A DNA stretch of 16,349 bases from an uncultured Mycoplasma sp. (lineage in GTDB: Bacteria; Bacillota_I; Bacilli_A; Mycoplasmatales; Mycoplasmoidaceae): contig CAMWHH010000003.1 in NCBI GenBank assembly GCA_947174035.1, forward strand, positions 1 through 16,349. Direction: 5' to 3'. The number at the start of each line of letters is the position of its first letter. The first letter of the stretch is position 1. The translations under genes and the position numbers were made by a program. This document shows positions 1 through 7,201 of this stretch, piece after piece. The notes below the pieces were generated by a model. The model did no database searches and was not told the DNA's origin. It saw only the letters and a list, made by a program, of their open reading frames with translations.

Positions 1-1
1 A

Positions 2-181
2 CCAAGACCTGGTGTAACTCCTATGGCTTCAAGACCAACAGTTGCTCAACCAAGAGTTGTAGTTAATACAACAACTCCAAGACCAGTAGTGACTCAACCA
101 AGACCTGGTGTAACTCCTATGGCTTCAAGACCAACAGTTGCTCAACCAAGACCTGGTGTAACTCCTATGGCTTCAAGACCA
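2..181 (+). repeat. 48-bp in-frame tandem repeat (about 3.75 units)
   Basis: Units start at 2, 50, 98 and 146. Units 1 and 3 appear identical, unit 4 matches for its first 36 bases, and unit 2 has the same length but a diverged sequence (coding PRVVVNTTTPRPVVTQ). Since 48 is a multiple of three, gain or loss of a unit changes protein length without a frameshift. The array probably continues upstream of the window. Confidence 0.9.
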
Positions 182-304
182 ATGAGCAACACACCTGGAA
201 GAACTGTTATTAGAACAGCTGATGGAAGATTAATTTCAGTTAACACTAATAGTGGTGTTGCTGCTAGACCTGGAGCTGTTCCTCCAAGACCAGTTGTTAG
301 ATAA
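2..304 (+). CDS. Proline-rich tandem-repeat protein, C-terminal part (5' end outside window)
   Basis: The reading frame is open from the window edge, so the true start lies upstream; the ATG at 23 lies inside a repeat and is unlikely to be the start. The visible 100 residues are rich in Pro, Arg, Thr and Val and built from 16-residue units of the type PRPGVTPMASRPTVAQ, the second being strongly diverged. A non-repeated tail rich in Arg and Pro follows and ends in VVR. No membrane segment or catalytic motif is visible. Basic proline-rich repeat tails occur in cytadherence and terminal-organelle proteins of mycoplasmas such as P30, so a cytoskeletal or attachment role is conceivable, but that is only a resemblance in composition. 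A perfect terminator hairpin follows the stop. Function is unknown without the missing N-terminal part. Confidence 0.8.
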   Translation, partial: PRPGVTPMASRPTVAQPRVVVNTTTPRPVVTQPRPGVTPMASRPTVAQPRPGVTPMASRPMSNTPGRTVIRTADGRLISVNTNSGVAARPGAVPPRPVVR

Positions 305-316
305 TTTTAATAATTT

Positions 317-353
317 AAAATATATCCAAATTTTGTTTGGATATATTTTTTTT
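317..353 (+). terminator. Rho-independent terminator of the proline-rich repeat gene
   Basis: A perfect 14-bp inverted repeat (317-330 with 336-349) around a 5-base loop runs into a T tract ending at 353. It starts 12 bases after the stop codon. The stretch from here to 586 holds nothing I recognise beyond the tail of the convergent gene. Confidence 0.88.
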
Positions 354-586
354 ATTCATTTTGAATATTTAATTAATTTATCATTTTATAAAATAGTAAG
401 TCTAAAAATCTTAGAATTACTTTTTTTATTGTATTTATATATTTTGCTTAATTAGCATTAAAGAAAAAAAGTTACATTAAAAAATAATGATTTATATCAA
501 AACTTTTACTTTTACAACTAATAAATCCTAATTATTCATTATTTTGATTAATCTACATCCTTATGTTTAATTTTTAATTAATGCTT

Positions 587-2260
587 TTAAATAAAAAGAT
601 TTGGTTTTTCATAATCTTTTTTCATACTTATTTTATTTTTTTCAGTAATTTTTATATTTGATAGAAGCGAGTAAACAACACTTAAAAGCATTGGAATCAC
701 AATAAGCACTATTCATCCAAATGTCAATATACTAACATTAGTATAATAAGAAATTAATGACATTGCTATTAATAAAATAATGGATATTATAATTTCTCAA
801 ATATTAAATAATATTGCTTGTCAAAAAGTAATAGAATTATTTGATTTATTTTTTGGTGTTATGAAAAATTTGAATTTTGTTTTTAAAAATGCACTAACTA
901 CTGCAACAGTTGTAGACACAAGTAAGGATGAATAAATGAAATAATAAAAAAGAATTATTAATATCAACTTAAAAAAATTAATTTTTCCTAAGTAAAAGAA
1001 AAAACAATTAGTAAGAGGTGCTATTGCAAAAAATACTGTAACAGCTATATATCAATCTAAATAAGTGAATGAAAATCCTAATGGACATAAAATACTAAGG
1101 TTAAAAATAATAAGACAAGATGAAAGAATGATTATTATAAAAGATGTTTGGGATAAATAAATATCTAGTTTTCTAAAAAAAGGAACTTTTTTAGCAAATA
1201 ATGATTTAAATCCTAAGTATTTAAAAACCTCAGCCCCCCCCTGTGATCATCTAAATTGTCTTTTTTTAAAAGAAATATATTCACTTGGGAATTCTTCATA
1301 ACAAGTTATATTATCTGCATACACTACTGAAAATTTGTTTCGCAAAGCTTTATATGTTAAACCTCAATCCTCTAATAGTATTTCTGGAAAACCATTAGAT
1401 TCTTCATAACACTCTTTTTTTATGATTGCTCCATGTCCACAAAGATTTAAAACGCCAAGTCTATCTCTTGTGTTGTACTCTGCTTGTCATTGAAAATTAT
1501 GAATGTATGATCCAATGTAGTCAAATAGGTTTTTTTGTCTTGTACATAAGTTTTTTGCTTGCACTATTCCAATTTGATCATCTTCTAAAAAGTATAATAA
1601 AGATTTTCCAATAAAATCACTTGGAATTATTTCATCAGCATCTAAAACAACAAAATAATCATAGTTTTTATCTTGTTTCAAAAAATGATTTATATTTCCA
1701 GCTTTAAAACCTTTTGTACTATCTCTTCTTATTATTTGCACATTTTTATATTTTTTTGCGAAATCATCAACTCTTTTTTTGTAGGCATCAGTTTTTGAAT
1801 CATCAAGTATAAAAAATTTACAATTTTTATACTTTTGCTTCATACTTTCTAGTAAACTGTTTTCATCAAAATCATCACAAGTACAATAAAGTACATAAAC
1901 CATATAATTTGCTTTATTAATATTTGATTTTTGATATTTTTTATTTCATTCATTTTTTTCTTTTGAAAGTTGTTTTTTAATATAAAAATTGTAATATAGA
2001 CCATAAATAAATTGTTTTGTTGAATCACAATATAAAAGAGAGTTGAAAATGAAATTAAAACAAACAAAAACTTTTACAACTGTTGGTTCTAAAGTGTTTT
2101 CTGTATTTTCTCATTGAAGCACAATTGAAGTTCAATAACAAAAAGCAATTATTCCAACTCATAAAAATAAAATTAGACTTCAAATAAAATAGTATCTAGA
2201 CTTTTCTTTTTTAGAACTAAAGTGATTTGCATATAACTTTTTATTTGAATTCTGGTTCAT
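587..2260 (-). CDS. Membrane glycosyltransferase family 2 (cellulose/glucan synthase-like)
   Basis: Code-4 translation gives 557 residues from an ATG preceded by AGGAA. Two hydrophobic segments lie near the N-terminus (about 25-45 and 62-80). A cytosolic GT2 domain follows from about 120, with the nucleotide-sugar residues DD at 153-154, KGFKAGN at 183-189, the DAD metal-binding motif at 207-209, a TED-like LED at 296-298 and an RQFRW motif at 334-338. About five membrane segments then run to near residue 535. This is the architecture of processive synthases that polymerise a sugar nucleotide and export the chain, such as BcsA and PgaC. Known mycoplasma relatives make surface beta-glucan or galactan. 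The sugar used here cannot be told from sequence. The canonical QxxRW has Arg in place of the first Gln. A G8 run directly follows the motif (see findings). The promoter is not clear. The gene runs opposite to rpsB and stands alone. Confidence 0.88.
1234..1241 (-). repeat. Homopolymeric G8 tract inside the glycosyltransferase gene
   Basis: On the coding (minus) strand eight G in a row span codons 340-343 (Gln-Gly-Gly-Ala). I see no comparable G or C run elsewhere in this A+T-rich window. Reading with seven G gives a TAG at codon 349, and with nine G a TAA at codon 347, so either slip removes the C-terminal membrane domain. As given, the tract is in the full-length (ON) state. Confidence 0.9.
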
Positions 2261-2341
2261 ATTTCCTACTTTATAACATATTTTACTAAACATATAATAG
2301 GATTTTAAAAAAATATTTTATGTAGCATTAAACAAAACTTA

Positions 2342-2371
2342 TTCACAGGAATTTTTTTAATGTTATATAAT
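2342..2371 (+). promoter_or_regulatory. Putative promoter of rpsB
   Basis: TTCACA at 2342-2347 and a consensus TATAAT at 2366-2371 are separated by 18 bases, 43 bases upstream of the rpsB start. The -35 match is weak and the -10 perfect. A strong AAGGAGA ribosome binding site lies at 2404-2410. Confidence 0.6.
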
Positions 2372-2414
2372 ATAGTTCGTTTAAATTTTTTATACATTAT
2401 TATAAGGAGAAAAT

Positions 2415-3509
2415 ATGCCTAAAAAAGCAGAGGCTAAAACTGAATCATCTAAAAAAACTGATAAAGTAAAAAAAGAAACAGTTGAAAAAGATGTAAAAGC
2501 AGACAATAAAGAAACTAAAAAAACTGCTGATAAAGAAGTTTCTAAAACAGTAACTAAAAAAACTGCAAATTCAGTAGATAAAAAAACTAATGATTCAGGT
2601 TCAAAATTTGAATCTAACACTTATAAAGAAAAAGTAGCTGAAATAGAAAACAGCATCTTGCAAAAAATAAAAGAAAACCCAACAATTACAGGCAAACCAT
2701 TTAGAAAACTGGTTAGTGTAAATAAATTAATGGAAACTGGTGCTCATATTGGATTAACAAGCAGAAAATGAAATCCAAAAATGAAAAAATATATTTATAC
2801 TAAAAAAGGATCAAACCACATTATTGACTTATTACATACTGTAATTTCTTTAAATGTTGCTTATAACTATTTGTTAGATTTAGTTAAAGCGAATTCTAAT
2901 TTAGAAAATTCACCAATTTTAATTGTAGGTACAAGAGGAAAAACAATTAAAAATCATGTAAAAGATCAAGCTAAAAGAGTTCACGCTTATTATATAAATG
3001 AAAGATGACTAGGTGGAACTTTAACAAATTTTTCTACAATTACAAAATCTGTAGCTAAATTTAATAATTTAATTTTGATCCACAAAAATGGTGAAATAAA
3101 TAAATACACTAAAAAAGAACAAGTTGAGTTAAAAAAGAAAACTGAAAAATATGCAAAATATTTTTCAGGAATCAGAACAATGAAAGATCTTCCAAAAGCA
3201 ATTATTTTAACTGATCCTGAAACTAACAAAATTGCTATTAGAGAAGCTAAAAAACTTGGCATTAAAGTTATTGCTATATGTAATACAAATGCAAATCCAG
3301 ATTTGGTTGACTTTGTTATTCCAGCAAATAATTATTCTATTAAATCAGTTTATTTATTAATTGGATTATTCTGTGATGCTATTGCTGAAGCAAAAGGATT
3401 ACCAAAAATGTTTGCTGAAAAGAAAGATGAAGAAATTATTCTTCCTGAAGTTATTAAAAGAAAACCAGATAATAGAAGATTTAATAACTATTCTTCACAA
3501 AAACAATAG
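2415..3509 (+). CDS. rpsB: 30S ribosomal protein S2 with long N-terminal extension
   Basis: The 364-residue product carries the S2 core from about residue 98: SVNKLMETGAHIG, then RKWNPKMKKYIYTKKG, the NERWLGGTLTNF block, and CNTNANPDLVDFVIPANN near the end. S2 binds the 30S subunit head/platform region with S1 contacts and is needed for initiation. Usual S2 length is about 240-260 residues. The extra length here is mainly a Lys/Glu/Thr-rich, low-complexity segment of about 96 residues before the core. The start is supported by AAGGAGA four bases upstream and a promoter just before it; no other start fits as well. Trp codons at 119 and 202 are TGA. A strong terminator follows. In most bacteria tsf comes next, but here coaD does. 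Confidence 0.96.
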
Positions 3510-3520
3510 TTTAATATATT

Positions 3521-3551
3521 AAAATTTCTCTAGAAATAGAGAAATTTTTTT
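3521..3551 (+). terminator. Terminator of rpsB abutting the coaD start codon
   Basis: A perfect 12-bp stem (3521-3532 with 3537-3548) closed by a GAAA tetraloop is followed by T's to 3551. The next base is the A of the coaD ATG, so the U tract forms the immediate leader of coaD. Confidence 0.88.
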
Positions 3552-3971
3552 ATGTCAAAAAAAATTAAAAAATGTATTTTTCCAGGAACTTTTGAAACTT
3601 TTCATGATGGTCACAAAAATATTTTAAAAAGAGCTTTAAAAATATTTGATTTTGTTTATGTAGTTGTAGCAGTTAATCCATTAAAAAAAAGTAGCGACTT
3701 AAAACAGCGATATGAAATAGTGAAAAATGAAATTTTGAACTTGCAATTAAAAAATGTTGAAGTAAAAATTTGAGAAGGAAAGATTTCAGATTTTGCTGAA
3801 ATAAACTTAACATATTTTATAATAAGAGGTATAAGGGATGTTGAAGACTTTCAGTTTGAAAAATCTATTGAGAGAGTTTATAAAAATGATTGTAATAAAT
3901 TGGAAGTTGTTTATCTAATTTCTGATAAAGATTTAGAAAATATATCATCTCGAAAATTAAAAAAACTATAG
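3552..3971 (+). CDS. coaD: Phosphopantetheine adenylyltransferase (CoaD)
   Basis: This enzyme transfers AMP from ATP to 4'-phosphopantetheine, the next-to-last step of coenzyme A synthesis in the cytosol. The 139 residues show the nucleotidyltransferase signature FPGTFETFHDGH (HxGH at 18-21), the RGIRDVEDFQFE block at 92-103 typical of PPAT, and ISSRKLK at 131-137, matching the ISSTxVR motif. Family length is about 155-165; the C-terminal helix beyond the ISS motif is almost absent. One Trp (residue 74) is TGA. The ATG is the only start ahead of the catalytic motif, yet it has no ribosome binding site and sits at the end of a terminator U tract. Expression may depend on read-through from rpsB or on an unusual start. 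The ldh ribosome binding site follows seven bases after its stop. Confidence 0.93.
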
Positions 3972-3996
3972 TTAATTTGGAGGAAAAAAAACAAAT

Positions 3997-4935
3997 ATGA
4001 AAAATAGAAAGGTTGTTTTAATCGGTTGTGGAGCTGTAGGTACATCATTTTTATACTCAGCTTTAAATCAAGGATTGTTTGATGAATATGTTCTTATTGA
4101 TGCTTTTGAAACAGTAGCAAAAGGACATGCATGAGACTTTGAAGATGCTAATTCAGCAATGCTGACTCCAGCTACTCTTATTAAACAAGGTACTTATGCA
4201 GATTGTGAAGATGCTGATTTAGTTGTAATTACAGCAGGTGTTCCTCAAAAACCAGGTGGAGAAACAAGACTTCAATTAGTTGGTAGAAATGCTAAAATTA
4301 TGGAAGAAATTGCAACTAATGTAAGAGACTCAGGATTTGAAGGAGTTACAGTAATTGCATCAAACCCAGTAGATATTTTAGGTGCAATTTATGCAAAAGT
4401 TACTGGATTTGAACCTTCTAGAGTTATTCCTTCTGGAACAATTTTAGACTCTGCAAGATTACAATGAGAAATTGCAAAAAGAACAAAAGTTAGTCCAGCA
4501 TCTATTGAAGCTTTTGTAATTGGTGAACATGGTGATTCATCTGTTTCTGCTTTCTCACAAGTAACAATTGGATCTTTACCATTATCTAAATACAAAAAAT
4601 TAAGTGAATCTCAAAAGAAAGCAATTCACAAAGATGTAATGAAAAAAGCTTACAAAATTATTAATGCAAAAAGAGCTACATATTATGGAATTGGAGCTTG
4701 TTTAGCTAAAATTTGTAAAGCAGTTTTAAGAGATGAAAATATTGTTTTACCAGTAGCTATCAAGAAAAATGCAGATAGTGATATTTACATTGGATGACCA
4801 GCACTAGTTGGAAAAGATGGATGACACAGTCCTTTAAAATTATCATTATTAGCTGAAGAAAAAAGAGCTTTTACAAGATCATATAATGCAATCAAAAAAG
4901 TATTTGATGCTGCTTGAAGCGAATTAGGTAGATAA
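3997..4935 (+). CDS. ldh: L-lactate dehydrogenase
   Basis: This enzyme reduces pyruvate to L-lactate with NADH, regenerating NAD+ for glycolysis, the main energy route of many mollicutes. The 312 residues include the NAD-binding GCGAVGTS (10-17), with Asp34 for the adenosine ribose. Gln84 in the [11 protein letters not shown] loop marks lactate rather than malate specificity (malate dehydrogenases have Arg there). Arg91, Asp151, Arg154 and the catalytic His178 in GEHGD follow, with Thr228 in the substrate pocket. Trp residues are TGA. A GGAGG ribosome binding site lies at 3979-3983, rather far (13 bases) from the ATG. No own promoter is evident, so co-transcription with coaD is likely. A long terminator follows. 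Confidence 0.96.
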
Positions 4936-4965
4936 TATATATATCTTAATTTATATATATAAATG

Positions 4966-5010
4966 AAAAGTAAATTTTATTTAGTTAAAATTTACTTTTT
5001 TATTTTTTTT
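4966..5010 (+). terminator. Rho-independent terminator after ldh
   Basis: A perfect 14-bp inverted repeat (4966-4979 with 4986-4999) with a 6-base loop is followed by a T-rich run to 5010. It lies 31 bases after the ldh stop. Confidence 0.85.
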
Positions 5011-5102
5011 GTAAAAAACAGTAATTTTTCTAATTTTATTAAAAATACCAAATTAATTCTGTAAATTCTGCAAATAACCCACTATAAAATGTACTTTTTG
5101 AC

Positions 5103-5131
5103 TTGAAATGACTGTTTTAATGTGTTATATA
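5103..5131 (+). promoter_or_regulatory. Upstream promoter (P1) of the secreted repeat protein
   Basis: TTGAAA at 5103-5108 and TATATA at 5126-5131 have a 17-base spacer and an extended -10 TG at 5123-5124. It resembles the downstream promoter over about 33 bases. Confidence 0.55.
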
Positions 5132-5161
5132 AAAGCGAAAAATAAATTATATTTTGGAAAC

Positions 5162-5189
5162 TTGACATTTCATTTTAATGTTTTATACT
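5162..5189 (+). promoter_or_regulatory. Downstream promoter (P2) of the secreted repeat protein
   Basis: A consensus TTGACA at 5162-5167 and TATACT at 5184-5189 have a 16-base spacer. Transcription would begin near 5197, giving a leader of about 78 bases. This is the best -35 match in the window. Confidence 0.68.
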
Positions 5190-5274
5190 AAACTTACACA
5201 AAACAAAAAAGATATAACGAATATTTAACATATTTTGTTTCTTATCTTATTTTAATAATAGAGGAGGAATTTAT

Positions 5275-7011
5275 ATGAATTCAAAAAAAAGAATTTTAAT
5301 AACTTCAAGTGTTGGTGCAGCAGCTGTTATTGCTGGTGTTTCTCCAGCGATTGCATCTACTACTAACACTCAATCATCTACTGTTAATGTTCCAACAGAT
5401 CCAGTTGTTGATCCAAGTGTTGATCCAGTTAACCCTGGTGATCAAACAGATCCAAATCAACCTGGTGATCAAACAGACCCAGTTAACCCTGGTGATCAAA
5501 CAGATCCAAATCAACCTGGTGAACCAGTTGAACCAGTAGAACCAGTTGAACCAACTTATGCAACTGCTCCAAGCGAAGATAACTTTACACTTCAATTCAC
5601 ATTATATACAATGAATGATAAAGGCTTGAATGACTATTTTAAAAACAGAATTTCAAGTTCTCAATATGAAGGATTTGTAGAAAGAAATTTCGCAAATGCA
5701 GATCAATATAGTAATGTAAATATTACTTATGTTCCAGATTCAGCAAGTTTTGCTACTAATAGTTTCCAAGTTTATGCAACTCCAATTGAAGGTGCAGTTT
5801 GAGAAAATACTAAAGATGATAGTAATCAAAGAACTATAACTGTAAAAATTGATAATGCTGCAAAAACTCCAGATGCTACAGTTCCAGCAAAATCAAAAAA
5901 TAGTAGTTTTAATATCAAAATTTCAGATCAAAGTATTAAAACAGATGCTGATTTAAATAACTGAATGAAAAATTATTTCAATACAAGTTTCAATTTAAAT
6001 CACTTTACACCTGAAACTCCAGATTATGTATTTAAAAATGTTAAATTAACATATGTTGAAAATTCTGCAAGTATTGCAAATAAATCATTTAAAGTTAAAG
6101 CTACACCATTAGATGGTCATGCATGATCTAATACTGACTTCTATAAAAATACAGTTACTGATGCTTTTGATATGGATATTTGATTCTTGAATTTAATTCC
6201 AGCAAATAAAATTATCAGTCTTCCAGAAAGATGATCAAACAGTATAATTATTAACTCAATTTATAGACAGTTTAATACTACTGAATACTTAGATTGAGGT
6301 ATGCTTGGTTTCTTCTTTGATCCAACTTATTTAAGTTATGATACTTGATTAATTCCAGAATATAAAAAGAAATTTGATGATCAAAAAGACCAAAACGAAT
6401 GATATTTCTATAGAGAAGGTATTAAAGAACTTGCAAAATACTATCCAGTTGAACAAGCTTACTGAGATGCAATTAGATATGATAAAGTTGAACGTGTTAG
6501 TGGTGGTATTGCATTAGACTATTCAATCTTATGTTACCCTAAACAAGGTTACTATTGAGAAGATGGTACTAATGGAAGCAAATGAGTTCAAATGAGATTT
6601 TTTGTATCAGGTGAATGAGATGTTGGAAAATCTTGAGTTCTTGGTAAAACATATGATTTAATGGAACTAAAATCCTACAACATCGAAAACGAAAAAACTC
6701 CATTACCTACAAGATCTTGAGTAACAAATAAATTACTATCAGTTAAAAATGACATAGTAATAAAAGGTACTTTTGAAGAAAACAAAAAGATTGTTGAAAA
6801 AATTATTATGGATGACTTGGAAAAAAACTTCCCAGATTATTACATTCAAATTACTGACCTTCAATCAGCTTCTCCAAATGAACCACAAGATGTTAAAGGT
6901 AACTGAAAATATAAAATTAGATTTATATTAAAAACAGATAAATTTGCTATTAGTGACTTTATTGATGGATATATATTCTCAGATGGATGACCAATCTATA
7001 CTAAATACTAA
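5275..7011 (+). CDS. Secreted repeat-domain surface protein (non-lipoprotein signal peptide)
   Basis: I do not recognise a named family. The 578-residue product starts with a basic end and a hydrophobic stretch, with a likely signal-peptidase site after AIA near residue 27. There is no lipobox Cys, so it is secreted or surface-bound without a lipid anchor. Residues 50-93 form a Pro/Asp/Gln-rich linker of 9-residue units. Two clearly related domains follow at about 104-193 and 211-302, sharing a pattern of V-x-TYV-x-x-SAS-x-A-x-x-SF and ATP-x-x-G-x-x-W. A degenerate third copy lies near 400-445, with PKQGYYWEDGTNG. This strand-rich pattern recalls the lipoprotein-associated domain of mycoplasma surface proteins, but that link is tentative. 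The C-terminal half is aromatic-rich, with most Trp coded by TGA. It has its own strong ribosome binding site, promoters and terminator, so it is an independent unit among housekeeping genes. Confidence 0.88.
5422..5529 (+). repeat. 27-bp repeat in a 54-bp alternating array (4 units)
   Basis: Four 27-base units code DPVNPGDQT, DPNQPGDQT, DPVNPGDQT and DPNQPGEPV, so two types alternate as a 54-base higher-order unit. A short EPV triplet repeat follows to about 5556. All units are in frame, so copy-number change would alter only linker length. Confidence 0.9.
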
Positions 7012-7041
7012 TGAATTCAATAATTGTTTTTAATTAGAGTT

Positions 7042-7078
7042 AAAGTACAAAACATAAAAAATGTTTTGTACTTTTTTT
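7042..7078 (+). terminator. Rho-independent terminator after the secreted repeat protein
   Basis: A perfect 14-bp inverted repeat (7042-7055 with 7061-7074) surrounds a five-A loop and runs into T's ending at 7078. Confidence 0.9.
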
Positions 7079-7113
7079 ATTAAAACAAACATAATATTTT
7101 AATTATTGGTTTT

Positions 7114-7163
7114 TTATTTTATCTAAACTAATTAATATTAATTATTAAAATCAGATAAAATAA
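7114..7163 (+). promoter_or_regulatory. Nested inverted repeats upstream of tsf
   Basis: An 11-base arm at 7114-7124 has its exact reverse complement at 7153-7163. Between them lies a perfect 16-base palindrome at 7129-7144, nearly concentric with the outer arms. All are A+T rich, so chance is possible. It could be an operator or a leader hairpin of the tsf operon; no clear -35/-10 pair stands out nearby. Confidence 0.35.
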
Positions 7164-7201
7164 TTAAAGATTTTATTTATAACTAAGGAATTTATTTAAT
7201 T

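Larger units (their letters stand above)
5011..5274 (+). other. Leader region of the secreted repeat protein gene
   Basis: This non-coding stretch holds two tandem promoter-like sites (see the separate entries), a GAGGAGG ribosome binding site at 5261-5267 seven bases before the ATG, and no ORF or RNA gene that I recognise. The first 85 bases are plain A+T-rich DNA. Confidence 0.6.

Noticed and set aside
252..455. Plus-strand ORF of 67 codons rich in Leu/Ile/Phe
   Set aside because: It overlaps the repeat gene in another frame and runs through its terminator; no ribosome binding site, and its composition is that of translated A+T-rich DNA.
593..622. Possible terminator hairpin for the glycosyltransferase (arms 593-600 and 614-621)
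   Set aside because: The stem is only eight weak pairs with a 13-base loop and lies inside the coding end; no convincing U tract follows.
1849..2067. Minus-strand ORF of 72 codons with a hydrophobic start
   Set aside because: It lies in a different frame of the glycosyltransferase gene, which reads continuously through the region when TGA is Trp.
4159..4467. In-frame TGA codons that would split ldh, tsf, pyrH and others into fragments, suggesting pseudogenes
   Set aside because: The TGA codons fall at conserved Trp positions in many unrelated genes, so code 4 explains them and the genes are intact.
4937..4962. TATATA-rich dyad just after ldh
   Set aside because: It is simple alternating A/T sequence; the strong terminator a few bases later is the better candidate for the end signal.
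5309..5595. Shadow ORFs on both strands across the secreted protein repeat
   Set aside because: They arise because the 27-bp repeat keeps all frames open; they lack start signals, and the signal-peptide frame is clearly the real one.
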